A stretch of 31,415 nucleotides of DNA from CAYUMU01 sp964445985 (GCA_964445985.1 CAYUMU010000077.1:1-31415), one strand, 5' to 3'; positions 1 to 8,313 are shown, counted from the stretch's first letter. Notes: a model not told the origin generated them from the letters alone. Numbers and translations: made by a program.

Positions 1-138
1 GTTACGGACTGGTCGTTCTCCTCAGGTTGCTCTCCACCCTCCCTCACGGGAACGCCGTTGCCACTGTCGGATTCAGGTCGGTAACATCGACCTGGAAGGG
101 ACTTGCACCCTTCTGATCAAACGCCGTCACAGGCGCAC
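1..138 (-). mobile_element. Group II intron, 5' end (partial)
   Basis: On the minus strand the sequence starting at 138 begins GTGCGCC, which matches the GUGYG 5' consensus of group II introns. It is followed by two perfect hairpins typical of the start of ribozyme domain I. The first has arms GAAGGG/CCCTTC around loop TGCAAGT, giving the familiar GGTGCAAGTCC string. The second has arms CAGGTCG/CGACCTG around a 7-nt loop. The element runs off the left edge, so the reverse transcriptase/maturase and domains V-VI would lie outside the window. It has no coding capacity here; open frames crossing it are spurious. The call rests on the consensus and fold only, because the decisive domain V is not visible. 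Confidence 0.6.
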
Positions 139-141
139 TGG

Positions 142-161
142 CTTGGCCGCCCTCGGCCAAG
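142..161. repeat. Perfect stem-loop at the intron insertion site
   Basis: Arms CTTGGCCG and CGGCCAAG form an 8-bp perfect stem around a 4-nt loop. Read on the minus strand it ends three bases (CCA) before the presumed intron 5' end at 138. Class C group II introns are known to insert just 3' of such stem-loops (terminators or attC-like hairpins). This one lacks the T-run of a normal terminator. Confidence 0.55.
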
Positions 162-183
162 AGTGAGTTGACGTGGGTGCCGG

Positions 184-1407
184 GTGGCGGTTGATTGGAA
201 GTTGGCGCGGATTCACGGGCGGGACGCCCGTGCCGTAGCTTGGGGAGAGGGTCGATTGGGCGACTATTCATTCCATCAGCAGTATTCGGTGGCGCCGCCG
301 AGCGTGCCTTATGAGTTCCTCCGCGCTTGTGGCGAGGAAGGCGCCAAGGACGACGAATCTGAGCGGTTGGCGGTAGCCGGCGCGCGGATGCGAAAGGCGG
401 GAGTGGCTGCCGTGTACCTGGCGCACGGCACGTTCGTGGGGAACGATACGCTTGGTTTGGCCAAGCTGCTGCGTGGCCTCTCGCCCGCGATGGCGACTCG
501 GATTCGCCAATGGAACAAGAGCGTGGCCGATGCCATCGTGCGTGATGTGGGCAACTTCACGGAAGACTACGCCCAGCGACTGCAAGCTGGATTGGCGCGG
601 GATCTCTCCGAGCCGATCCCCGTGAAGCGGTTCGTATGGAGCAGCGAGAACCACCACCTGGCCCGGCTGGTGGCCGCGATTGAATTGATCGAAACGCTTG
701 CCGCGGCAAACTACCGGCAGGGGAGTCGCGTGCTGCTGTGGGGACACAGCCATGCGGGGAACGCCTTCGCCCTGATGAGCCAACTTCTTTCGGGCGACCC
801 ACGGGCAGTGGAGCCGCTCTTGACTGCCGCCCAGGTTTTCTTGGACGGGCAAGTTGCCGGCCGGAGTGAGCAACTGAGGCGGTGGTTGATTAAAGAGCGT
901 CCGCTGCACAACGTGACGGCGGATGTGGTGACGATGGGAACGCCGATTCGCTACGCCTGGAACGACGCGGGAATTGGCCACCTATTGCACGTGGTGTTTC
1001 ACCGGCCCCAGCGAGGGTTTCCCAAGTTTCTTGCACGTTTCCCGCCGACTTTGGACGAATTGGACCGGGCGGAGCATGGGGACTTCGTGCATCAGATTGG
1101 AATCGCCGGTAGCAATACGAACCTCAACCCGTTTGCCTATCGCAGTTGGCGGGCCGACCGTCGCTTGCACAAGGTGCTGCAACCCGGCCTGGGTTTCTGG
1201 AGCGTCAAACGCCGGTTGGGCGTGATCATGCGCGTGGCGCAGTCAGGCGCCACATTATTAGTGGACTATGGCCTGCAGCCCGGCAACTTGGCTTCGCACC
1301 TGGCGGGCCATGGGGTTTACACTCAGCAAAAATGGCTGGGCTTTCACGCCGAGGAGATTACGCGGCGGCTGTATGGATGCGGTGAAGGGCTCGATGGGAT
1401 GGCGTGA
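184..1407 (+). CDS. Alpha/beta-hydrolase (lipase/esterase-like), unknown substrate
   Basis: The 407-residue frame has the nucleophile elbow GHSHAG (Ser about residue 191), a G-x-S-x-G motif of alpha/beta-hydrolases. It is preceded by a hydrophobic strand (VLLWGHS) and followed by a second core-strand motif, VVTMGTPIR, often seen in lipases. An oxyanion-type HG appears early (YLAHGTF, about residues 78-84). Candidate acid and His residues lie in the segment EHGDFVHQ near residue 300. No signal peptide is visible, so it is probably cytoplasmic. The start is uncertain. GTG at 184 is the first start after an in-frame stop at 169-171, but its early codons run through a palindromic repeat (214-232), so ATG at 388, just before the first core strand, is a real alternative. 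It converges with the NagB/PIG-L gene, with only 12 bases between stops. Confidence 0.6.
   Translation: MAVDWKLARIHGRDARAVAWGEGRLGDYSFHQQYSVAPPSVPYEFLRACGEEGAKDDESERLAVAGARMRKAGVAAVYLAHGTFVGNDTLGLAKLLRGLSPAMATRIRQWNKSVADAIVRDVGNFTEDYAQRLQAGLARDLSEPIPVKRFVWSSENHHLARLVAAIELIETLAAANYRQGSRVLLWGHSHAGNAFALMSQLLSGDPRAVEPLLTAAQVFLDGQVAGRSEQLRRWLIKERPLHNVTADVVTMGTPIRYAWNDAGIGHLLHVVFHRPQRGFPKFLARFPPTLDELDRAEHGDFVHQIGIAGSNTNLNPFAYRSWRADRRLHKVLQPGLGFWSVKRRLGVIMRVAQSGATLLVDYGLQPGNLASHLAGHGVYTQQKWLGFHAEEITRRLYGCGEGLDGMA
214..232. repeat. Short palindrome CACGGGCG-GGA-CGCCCGTG
   Basis: Perfect 8-bp arms surround a 3-base centre. The palindrome lies inside the first codons of the long hydrolase frame. From memory, similar CGGGCGGGACGCCCG palindromes recur in planctomycete intergenic DNA, which would argue for a downstream start of the hydrolase. 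This was not checked against a genome. Confidence 0.45.
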
Positions 1408-1419
1408 GCGCGTTAACGC

Positions 1420-3315
1420 TTACAAGGGAATGCCGTCCCAGCGAACGAAGGCTTCCATGGCAAAGTACTCGGGCAGGCCCAGTTGGTTGTAGAGATCGGC
1501 CGTGTGGCGATTGCGATCTTCGGCCCGTTGCCAGAATTCGCGGCGGTCGGAGCCGGGGAACAGGGCGGCGTCCTTCTGCGACTCGTGCATGAAGATGGCG
1601 GCCTTCTTGAGTTCCAGATCGCGAGGGCTGAGGGGCACGGCGATTTCGATCTGGTAGGCGGGCCACTCTTGCCAGGCGCCGCGATAGAGCAGCGTTTCGG
1701 GGATTTTGCCGGCGGATTCCTCAATCTGGGCCAGGGCGGCAAAGATGGCTTCGGCGCACACGCGGTGCGTGCCGTGGGGATCGGAAAGATCGCCCGCCAG
1801 GTAAATCTGCTCGGGCGCCACCCGCTCGATCAGCTCGCGCACCAGGCGAACGTCTTCGGGGCCGACGGGGTTCTTGGCGATCATGCCGGTGCGATAGAAG
1901 GGCAGATCGAGGAATTCCAGCCGCTCTTCTTCGCAGCCGCAGGCTTTGGCGGCGGCTTTGGCTTCGCTCCAGCGAATGAGGGCTTTGATTTTCAGCACGT
2001 CTTCACTGTCGGGCTGGCCCGAGGCCTTGCTGGCGAGCGCGCTCATCACGCGGCGTTCCACCTCGATCGATTTTTCGTTATCGATCTGAAACATGCGGTT
2101 AAACTCGGTGACAAAGTCGGCCACGCGCTGGGCGTCGTGGTCGAACACGGCGATATTGCCGCTGGTCATGTAGGCCACGTGGACGTCGTGGCCGTCTTCC
2201 ACCAGGCGAATCAGCGTTCCGCCCATGCTAATGACGTCGTCGTCGGGGTGAGGGCTGAAGCACAGCACGCGCTTCTTTTCGCGGCCGGCGGGGTGGTATT
2301 CGATGGTGTCCATCAGCCAACGAAAGACGCGGTGGCTGATTCGCTCGGCCGGCCCTTGCTCGCGCAGCAGTTGGTGCAAGCCGTGGTCGCGATAGTCGTC
2401 GTCGTGCAGCTTGAGCAGCGACTTGCCGGTTTCCTGGCACAGCCAGAGCACGGCACGCTTGACCAGGGGATCGGTCCAATGCACGTTTCGCAATTTCCAG
2501 GCGGTGGCGACGCAGGTCAACTTTTCGGAGGCGGCGTCGTCGAGCAAGAAGCAGCAGTCGGGATGATCGCGGAGCAGGGTGGCGGGGATTCGCTCGGTGA
2601 CCGGGCCTTCCACGGTTTCGCGAATGATGCCCGACTTGTGTTCGCCCATGGCCATGAGAATGATTTTGCGGGCTTCGAAAATGGCGCCAATGCCCATGGT
2701 GATGGCCTGGGTGGGCACGTTCTCTTTGCCGAAGAAATCGCTCGAGGCGTCGGTGCGGGTGACCGGGTCGAGCGTGACCATTTGGGTGCGCCCGGTGCGG
2801 GAACTGTAAGGCTCGTTGAAGCCGATGTGGCCATCGCGGCCAATGCCCAGCAGCATGAGGTCGATGCCCCCGGCCCGCTCGATCTTGTCTTCGTACTGCC
2901 GGCAGTATTCGTCCACATGCTCGGCGGAAATGGTGCCGTCGGGAATGTGAATATTGTTCGGCGGAATGTTCACATGGTCGAACAATGCCTGCCGCATGGT
3001 GAAGTGGTAGCTTTGCAGCTGGTCGGGCTGCAGTCCGAAGTACTCATCGAGGTTGAAGGTGATGACTCCGGAAAAATCGAGCCCTTCTTCGCGGTGCATG
3101 CGCACGAGTTCGCGGTAAACGCCGACGGGCGTGCTGCCGGTGGGGAGCCCCAGGACGGCATTTTGTCCGAACGAATTGCGTTCACGGATCACGGCCGCAA
3201 TGGTTTGGGCCACGCTGCGGGCCAGATCGCGGTTGGACTCGAAGATATAGGTGGGAACGCGGGTTCCCATGGCACGGCGGGCGCATACCTGCTGGGAGAC
3301 GGTGGAAATCGCCAT
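1420..3315 (-). CDS. nagB: Glucosamine-6-phosphate deaminase fused to PIG-L deacetylase
   Basis: This is a two-domain fusion of 631 residues. Residues about 20-285 are NagB: the LPTGSTP phosphate loop (58-64), NLDEY with Asp90 (E. coli Asp72) and GRDGHIGFNEP with Asp161, His163 and Glu168 (E. coli 141, 143, 148) are all present. NagB converts glucosamine-6-phosphate to fructose-6-phosphate and ammonia. Residues about 347-630 are a PIG-L/LmbE-type zinc deacetylase, with the metal motif PHPDD (355-359) and a second site HGTH (514-517). Enzymes of that family deacetylate N-acetylglucosamine groups. The fusion suggests that deacetylation and deamination of an amino sugar are linked, but the substrate of the PIG-L half is inferred. 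ATG at 3315 was used; Met16 is an alternative, and neither has a strong ribosome-binding site. The protein is probably cytoplasmic. Confidence 0.9.
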   Translation of the reverse strand: MAISTVSQQVCARRAMGTRVPTYIFESNRDLARSVAQTIAAVIRERNSFGQNAVLGLPTGSTPVGVYRELVRMHREEGLDFSGVITFNLDEYFGLQPDQLQSYHFTMRQALFDHVNIPPNNIHIPDGTISAEHVDEYCRQYEDKIERAGGIDLMLLGIGRDGHIGFNEPYSSRTGRTQMVTLDPVTRTDASSDFFGKENVPTQAITMGIGAIFEARKIILMAMGEHKSGIIRETVEGPVTERIPATLLRDHPDCCFLLDDAASEKLTCVATAWKLRNVHWTDPLVKRAVLWLCQETGKSLLKLHDDDYRDHGLHQLLREQGPAERISHRVFRWLMDTIEYHPAGREKKRVLCFSPHPDDDVISMGGTLIRLVEDGHDVHVAYMTSGNIAVFDHDAQRVADFVTEFNRMFQIDNEKSIEVERRVMSALASKASGQPDSEDVLKIKALIRWSEAKAAAKACGCEEERLEFLDLPFYRTGMIAKNPVGPEDVRLVRELIERVAPEQIYLAGDLSDPHGTHRVCAEAIFAALAQIEESAGKIPETLLYRGAWQEWPAYQIEIAVPLSPRDLELKKAAIFMHESQKDAALFPGSDRREFWQRAEDRNRHTADLYNQLGLPEYFAMEAFVRWDGIPL

Positions 3316-3573
3316 GTTGGTTGCTGAGAAAAGCGGAGAGAGCCTGCCGTGGGGTGACAGACAGCGGTTGGGAGGACGAAAGCCGGTAAAGCGCGGCTGC
3401 TAGCGGCTGGTAGTGAGTGTTATTCTCGCACAGCGAATCCAAAAAATCCATCGCCCGAACCGGGGTGGGTAAACTCCTCGGTTTGTTGGCGCAAGTGGCT
3501 ATTTGCCAAAGAGAAGGGACCGGCGGACCGCTCCGACTCCGCGGCCGTTCTCCACGTAAACAGCAAAGAAAAA

Positions 3574-3602
3574 TTGACCGCCCCCCGTAACTGGGGTATC
3601 TT
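3574..3602 (+). promoter_or_regulatory. Predicted sigma-70 type promoter for the 3673 membrane gene
   Basis: TTGACC at 3574-3579 and TATCTT at 3597-3602 are separated by 17 bases, about 70 bases before the start codon. The rest of the 357-base divergent gap (3316-3672) shows no convincing gene. The region just 5' of the promoter is visibly AT-richer than the flanks. Confidence 0.5.
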
Positions 3603-3672
3603 GAGCGTCAAATCCTGTCCAGTCGCGTTCGCGACATTTCAGTAATCACTGGATGATCAGAGGGGTCAGATC

Positions 3673-4305
3673 ATGTCAACCAGTCGAGCAATCGATGGGC
3701 CGTATGTCTATGCGCCGTTAGCATGTTCAGCGTTTGTTTACTTGGGGCCGGGCCTGCATTACGTGGCGTTCGATGGCTTCCGCAGTGCCCAGGTGGCGCG
3801 CGATGCCGCCACGTTTGGCGTGCCGCTGGGGGCGGTGGGGGTTCTCTTGGCGGCCATTTGGCTGCTGCGAACATTTCGTAACCGCGGCCCCGAACATCAA
3901 GGGACGAGCGCGGCCCGCTGGGGGCTGTATCTTTCGCTGCTGGGGGGCGCGATGTGGGGCACCGTGCTGCTGGAACATGCGGCCATGGGACAATCGTCCA
4001 CCGCGGGAGACAAAGCAAATTTACCCCCGCTGGAACTTGTCGATCATGGGTTCTCGCGTGGCCAGCATACGTTCGAGGTGGTTCACGCCAACAAGTTGGT
4101 GGTGATCAATTTGAGCACGCTCCGCGCGCACGGATTTACCGTGGAAGATGTGCGGGGAATGATCGATCGAAGTTTGATCTCGATCAACACTCCCGACATG
4201 CGCGGCGTATATGCCCTGGCCAACGACATGGGCGCGATCATGCTTGGCATTCGCGATGGGTATCCCGTGTACCTGGGCGACGTGGCCGATATCCGTTCGT
4301 TTTAA
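3673..4305 (+). CDS. Membrane protein with a C-terminal segment resembling an RND docking region
   Basis: The 210-residue protein has three likely membrane segments (about 11-33, 49-66 and 83-103), then a soluble tail. I do not recognise the family as a whole. Residues about 143-209 read like a stretch of the periplasmic docking region of RND/CusA pumps: a VVINLSTLRAHGFTVEDVRG stretch, a short linker, then RDGYPVYLGDVADIR. In RND pumps the corresponding pieces are 'xLAxYGLTxxDV' and 'DGxPVxLxDVADV'. Here the intervening part is much shorter than in a pump, and no pump-type transmembrane bundle follows. It is preceded by a good promoter and followed by a repeat element. It could be a remnant recruited from an RND protein or a chance resemblance. 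ATG at 3673 fits, but its ribosome-binding site is weak. Confidence 0.6.
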   Translation: MSTSRAIDGPYVYAPLACSAFVYLGPGLHYVAFDGFRSAQVARDAATFGVPLGAVGVLLAAIWLLRTFRNRGPEHQGTSAARWGLYLSLLGGAMWGTVLLEHAAMGQSSTAGDKANLPPLELVDHGFSRGQHTFEVVHANKLVVINLSTLRAHGFTVEDVRGMIDRSLISINTPDMRGVYALANDMGAIMLGIRDGYPVYLGDVADIRSF

Positions 4306-4364
4306 CCACCGCCCGAAGAATAACTTCCCGACCTGAATGAGAGCAGCGGAACTCGTACGTATTT

Positions 4365-4425
4365 AACCCCGAAGGGGTTTCCAGCCAGTAGCCAGCGGTT
4401 GAGCGAAGCGACGCCGCCGGAAAGT
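4365..4425. repeat. Intergenic palindromic repeat, possible bidirectional terminator
   Basis: AACCCC-GAA-GGGGTT (4365-4379) is a perfect 6-bp hairpin. It is followed by a GC-rich imperfect hairpin built around GAGCGAAGCGA (about 4395-4425). It lies between two convergent genes, where a shared terminator is expected. From memory, the same combination of CCGAAGGGGTTTC, then GGTTGAGCGAAGCGAC, recurs between genes in planctomycete genomes. The genome copy number was not checked. Confidence 0.55.
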
Positions 4426-4448
4426 CCCGGAAGAAAAATGTTCTGCCG

Positions 4449-6041
4449 CTAAGCCTGGGGGCTGAATTTTTCTTCGGCCAGCGAGCGGAGTCGCTTTAGG
4501 TCGAGCTTGCCGCTGCCGAGCACGGGGATCTCGTCCAGTTGAAAGTAACTGTCTGTCGAGGGGATGAAGATGTTGGGGAGCCCAACTTCTGACAGTTTGC
4601 GATTCAGTTCGTGAGGCGACAAGCCGCATGGCAGGTGAAACACCACGAGCCGCTCGCCTTTGCGCTCATCGGGAATGGCGGTCACGGCGACCGATACCTG
4701 TTCTTCGTCCTGGCTGATCAGCCGGTGGAGTTCTTCTTCGACTTTGAGGTGCGGAACCATTTCGCCGCCGATTTTGGAAAAGCGGCTTTCGCGCCCCGTG
4801 ATGAAGACAAAGCCATCGCTATCGATGCGGGCCACGTCGCCCGTGATGTACCAGCCGTCTTTAATAACTTCGGCCGTTTTCTCGGGGTGGTTGAGGTAGC
4901 CCAGCATGACGTTGGGACCCGAGATCTGCAGCATGCCTTCTTGATCGGTTCCGAGTATCTGGCCGGTTTCGAGGTGCACCACGCGGGCATGAACCTCGGG
5001 CACCGGGCGGCCCACGCTGCCTTCTTTCACGGAGATTTCCTTGGCCGGCGCTCGCTCGGGCGGAATGTTGACCGACACCAAGGGCGAAAGCTCGGTGGTG
5101 CCGTAGCCTTCCACCGGCCGCACCTTGAATCGCTCTTCGAATGCGTCGCACAAATCGCGGGGCAACTTTTCGGCGCCCGCCACCACCACTTCCACGGTGG
5201 CCAGGTCTTCGGGCTTGCACCGTTTGAGGTAGCCGCGCAGGAAGGTGGGCGTGCTGATCAAGAGCGTGACTTTGTAGCGATCGCACATGCGGCCCACGAT
5301 TTTGGCATCGAGCGGGCTGAAGTGATAAACGCCCTGGGGCGACAACATGAGCGCGGTCCACAGCGTGACGGTGTAGCCAAAGCTGTGAAAGAAGGGGAGC
5401 GTGCCCAAGAGGACGTCGTCTTTGCGCAAGTGGATGACTTGATCGACGGCCCCCACGTTGCTGCCGATATTGCGATGCGTGAGCATCACGCCCTTGGGCA
5501 GATTGGTCGAGCCGGAGGTAAAGATCACGGTCAGCACGTCGTCGGGCTTCACGCGATGCAGATTAAATTTTCGCTCGAGCAGCGTTAACGGCATGGCAAA
5601 GGTCTGGAAGGCCGCGGCCACTTTGTCGAGCGTGGAGACCTTGGGGCGGAGGTCGTCGAGATAGACCAGGTTATCGAGTTCCAGCCCTAGTTTTTCGACG
5701 ACCCGGCGCGTGGTGAGCACATGCTTGATGCCGCATTCCTGGATGCAGTACTCCATCTCTTTCTTGGTCAGCGTGTAATTCAGATTCACGCCGATGCGGC
5801 CAATCAACGGCATCACGGCATTGACGATGGCCCCGCCGCAACTGGGAGGTATGAGAATGCCCACGTACTTTTCGTCGGGCTGGAGCACCTCGCGGAGCAA
5901 GAGGCGGCGCAGGATAAAAGTCCGTAGCAATACGTCCGATCCCTTGAGCTCTTCGCCCATGGAGTCGGCAAGTTTCATGGTTTTGCGATTCTTGCGGCAA
6001 TTGCGCAAGAAGGCCCGAGCGGGAATCACGTCGCGGGGCAT
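4449..6041 (-). CDS. AMP-forming acyl-ACP/acyl-CoA synthetase (Aas C-terminal-like)
   Basis: A 530-residue member of the adenylate-forming superfamily. The core motifs are intact: FTSGSTNLPKG (174-184, ATP phosphate loop), EGYGTTE (311-317), GWYITGD (396-402) with the adenine/ribose-binding Asp402, the hinge region near ITGR (414-417), and the C-terminal catalytic Lys512 in GSGKLDL. The GYGTTELSP context and overall length resemble the synthetase half of Aas, which activates fatty acids to acyl-AMP and transfers them to ACP for phospholipid acylation. No acyltransferase half is present. Only 160 bases separate it from fabD on the same strand, which supports a lipid-metabolism operon. Met22 is an alternative start. 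Substrate (ACP or CoA) and chain length cannot be told from the sequence. Confidence 0.85.
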   Translation of the reverse strand: MPRDVIPARAFLRNCRKNRKTMKLADSMGEELKGSDVLLRTFILRRLLLREVLQPDEKYVGILIPPSCGGAIVNAVMPLIGRIGVNLNYTLTKKEMEYCIQECGIKHVLTTRRVVEKLGLELDNLVYLDDLRPKVSTLDKVAAAFQTFAMPLTLLERKFNLHRVKPDDVLTVIFTSGSTNLPKGVMLTHRNIGSNVGAVDQVIHLRKDDVLLGTLPFFHSFGYTVTLWTALMLSPQGVYHFSPLDAKIVGRMCDRYKVTLLISTPTFLRGYLKRCKPEDLATVEVVVAGAEKLPRDLCDAFEERFKVRPVEGYGTTELSPLVSVNIPPERAPAKEISVKEGSVGRPVPEVHARVVHLETGQILGTDQEGMLQISGPNVMLGYLNHPEKTAEVIKDGWYITGDVARIDSDGFVFITGRESRFSKIGGEMVPHLKVEEELHRLISQDEEQVSVAVTAIPDERKGERLVVFHLPCGLSPHELNRKLSEVGLPNIFIPSTDSYFQLDEIPVLGSGKLDLKRLRSLAEEKFSPQA

Positions 6042-6201
6042 AATGGTTCTCTACCGGCGGAGCGTCAAATCCTGGCAAGCCCAAAATCGGCCAGGGACTT
6101 CTGCCACAAGATACCGGTTCTCACCCACCCCGGCATAGAGCGCCCGCGGGACAAACGCCGATAGGCGCCGGCGGGGCGGAGAAAAGTCCGCGGGGGGGAA
6201 A

Positions 6202-7107
6202 TCAGCATTCGACCGACTGGCAGGCCAATTTGCGATCGATTCGCTTGAGCAGACCGCGCAGCACGCGGCCTGGCCCCACTTCGTGGAATTCGTCGAAGCC
6301 TTCGGCCAGGAGGTAGCGAATGGAGTCTTCCCAGCGCACGGGTTGCACCACCTGTTGAATGAGCAACTGCCGGATTTCTTCGGGATCGTCGTGGGGCAGG
6401 GCATCAACGTTGGAAACCACCGGGATGGTGGGGCGCTTGAGCGGGACTTCGGCCAGCACCTCGGCCAGGCGTTCGTCGGCCGGATGCATGATGGGGGTAT
6501 GGAAAGCCCCGGCCACGGCCAGCGGGACCGCGCGCGACTGGTTTTTCTCGGCCAGTTCGGCCACCCGCTCGCAGGCGGCAATGGTGCCCGAAACCACGAT
6601 GTTGCCGGGGCAAAGCAGGTTGGCGATTTGCAGCACTTCGCCTTCGCGGGCCGCTTCGCAGAGGGCTTCTACCTGCACGCGTTCCAGGCCGATAATGCTA
6701 ACCATGCCGCTGGGGGTGGCATCGGCGGCCGCCTGCATGGCCGTACCACGCTGCTGCACCAGCCGCAGGCCATCTTCGAACTCGAGCACTCCGGCAAAGG
6801 TCATGGCGGTGTACTCGCCCAGGCTGAGTCCCGCGGCGGCCTGGCAAGAAAGCACCACGTCGGGCGATTCTTGCCGCAGCACTTCCAAGGCGGCCAGGCT
6901 GGTCACGAACAGCGCCGGTTGGCTGAATTCGGTAGCGTCCAATTGCTCGGCCGGTCCCTGGAAGCACAAGGCCGCGAGGTCGTAGCCGAGGACTTGCGAG
7001 GCGCGTTCGTAAAGCCGCGCGCCGGCCGGAGACTTCTCGACCAGCGCCTTGCCCATGCCCACGGTTTGGGCGCCTTGACCAGGAAATAGAAAGGCGATCT
7101 TGCTCAA
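6202..7107 (-). CDS. fabD: Malonyl-CoA:ACP transacylase
   Basis: A 301-residue FabD of the usual length. It transfers malonyl from CoA to acyl carrier protein for fatty-acid elongation in the cytoplasm. It begins with the family's KIAFLFPGQGAQ strand. The nucleophile is Ser95 in GLSLGEYT (Leu where many homologues have His), and Arg120 and the partner His203 in GAFHTP are present. The longest open frame starts at 7242, but those 45 extra residues are unlike the family. I chose TTG at 7107, placed so that the N-terminal beta strand begins at residue 2, with GAAAGGG about nine bases upstream. The acyl synthetase follows on the same strand. Usual partners such as fabH, fabG and acpP are not in the window. 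Confidence 0.93.
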   Translation of the reverse strand: MSKIAFLFPGQGAQTVGMGKALVEKSPAGARLYERASQVLGYDLAALCFQGPAEQLDATEFSQPALFVTSLAALEVLRQESPDVVLSCQAAAGLSLGEYTAMTFAGVLEFEDGLRLVQQRGTAMQAAADATPSGMVSIIGLERVQVEALCEAAREGEVLQIANLLCPGNIVVSGTIAACERVAELAEKNQSRAVPLAVAGAFHTPIMHPADERLAEVLAEVPLKRPTIPVVSNVDALPHDDPEEIRQLLIQQVVQPVRWEDSIRYLLAEGFDEFHEVGPGRVLRGLLKRIDRKLACQSVEC

Positions 7108-7377
7108 GACAATCGGCCCTTTCGAACGGGGAACAAAGAGAAGGATTCGGTCGCGGTTTCGCGATTGGCATTGAAAAATGCAGGGCGGCCGGCGTGCGTC
7201 GGCCGGCTGGGCCGCTGGATTGCCCGGTGCAACTTTTGGCATGGTAGCGCGGGGCGGGTGAATGTGTCAACGGGTGGAGGGGCGGCGCGTACCCCGCGGG
7301 CGAACTCGGGGCAAACCCGATTTGCCGGAGCCTTGCGGAGACGAACGCTGAAGAGCGCGCGACGGCCAAGACCGCTC

Positions 7378-8313
7378 TCAGGCGGAGTGAGCGACGGCGG
7401 TGGCTTCCAGGGCGGGTTTTTCGCCCGGCTGGTAGCAGTATACCTTGTTGCGGCCCGCTTCTTTGGACTTGTACAACGCATCGTCGGCGTGTTTGAGAAT
7501 GGACTCGGGGTCGTCGCCGACTTCGACGGCCGCCAGACCAATGCTGAAGGTGATCGCCACGCGTTCCGCTTGCTGGGTATCGAAATTCTGCTTGGCGATT
7601 TCCGCGCGGATCCGTTCGGCGATCGTGGCCGCGACGTCCAGTTGGGCTCCTGGCAGGAGCATCGCGAACTCATCGCCGCCGTAGCGGGCGACAAAGTCGT
7701 CGTCGCGCAGTCGCTTTCGCAAGAACTCGCCGACGTGGGCCACCACGCAGTCACCCGCCAGGTGGCCGTGGGTATCGTTGATCCACTTGAAGTGGTCGAT
7801 ATCGGTGAGGATCAGCACAAACGGCTCCCCTTCGCGCCGCCAAATGCGGAGCATGAGGTCGAGCCGTTCGTCAAATGCCTTGCGGTTGGAAACCCCCGAC
7901 AGGGCATCGGTGCGGGCTTCTCTGCGGGTGCGGTCGATTTCTTGAGCTTGTTGCTCCATGCGCAGCCGCGCGTAGGTCAGGTCGTCTTCCAGCCGCCGGT
8001 TCGATTCCAGCACCGTTGCGACCTGGTTGAGAAGCGCGTGCTGCACTTGCCTCAATTGGGGATCGAGGGGCATATCGATCAAGCTGCGGCCAACCTCTTT
8101 GATCTCGGTATTATGCAGATCGACGTCGCTGGTGAGCTGATCGGCCGTGGTGAGCAAATTGGCCAGCACCTTGAGGGTGGCTTCGCGCTCTTTGCGAGCC
8201 TTGGCTGGCTTGACGGACTTCTTGTGGGAAGTCCGGCCCAGGTAATAGCCGACGCCCACGCCAATAAAGACGCTGCCTAACACCCACGGCAGAACAAATT
8301 GCAACTGCGTCAC
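7378..8313 (-). CDS. Membrane-anchored diguanylate cyclase (GGDEF)
   Basis: A 311-residue protein with one N-terminal membrane helix (about 7-25), a basic stretch, a helical/coiled linker (about 40-135), and a GGDEF domain to about residue 297. The active-site signature is RYGGDEF (GGDEF 212-216), so it should make cyclic di-GMP from two GTP. Exactly five residues before it, RDDD (203-206) fits the RxxD inhibitory site, so product feedback is likely. DALSGVSNRKAFDE and DIDHFKWIND match the conserved start of the domain. No periplasmic sensor is present, so the input probably comes through the linker or membrane. It is transcribed divergently from the HD-GYP gene and has the same layout as the cyclase at 9913, suggesting a duplication. 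Confidence 0.92.
   Translation of the reverse strand: MTQLQFVLPWVLGSVFIGVGVGYYLGRTSHKKSVKPAKARKEREATLKVLANLLTTADQLTSDVDLHNTEIKEVGRSLIDMPLDPQLRQVQHALLNQVATVLESNRRLEDDLTYARLRMEQQAQEIDRTRREARTDALSGVSNRKAFDERLDLMLRIWRREGEPFVLILTDIDHFKWINDTHGHLAGDCVVAHVGEFLRKRLRDDDFVARYGGDEFAMLLPGAQLDVAATIAERIRAEIAKQNFDTQQAERVAITFSIGLAAVEVGDDPESILKHADDALYKSKEAGRNKVYCYQPGEKPALEATAVAHSA

Noticed and set aside
44..271. Minus-strand 75-residue open frame at the left edge
   Set aside because: It crosses the stem-loop and the presumed intron boundary; no family features.
1483..3327. 614-residue open frame on the plus strand antisense to NagB/PIG-L
   Set aside because: The minus-strand frame has all active-site motifs of two families; the plus frame is a GC-rich shadow with no motifs.
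3603..6074. Identical 15-base string GAGCGTCAAATCCTG at 3603-3617 and 6060-6074
   Set aside because: A single 15-base match in 31 kb is close to chance expectation, and the flanks differ.
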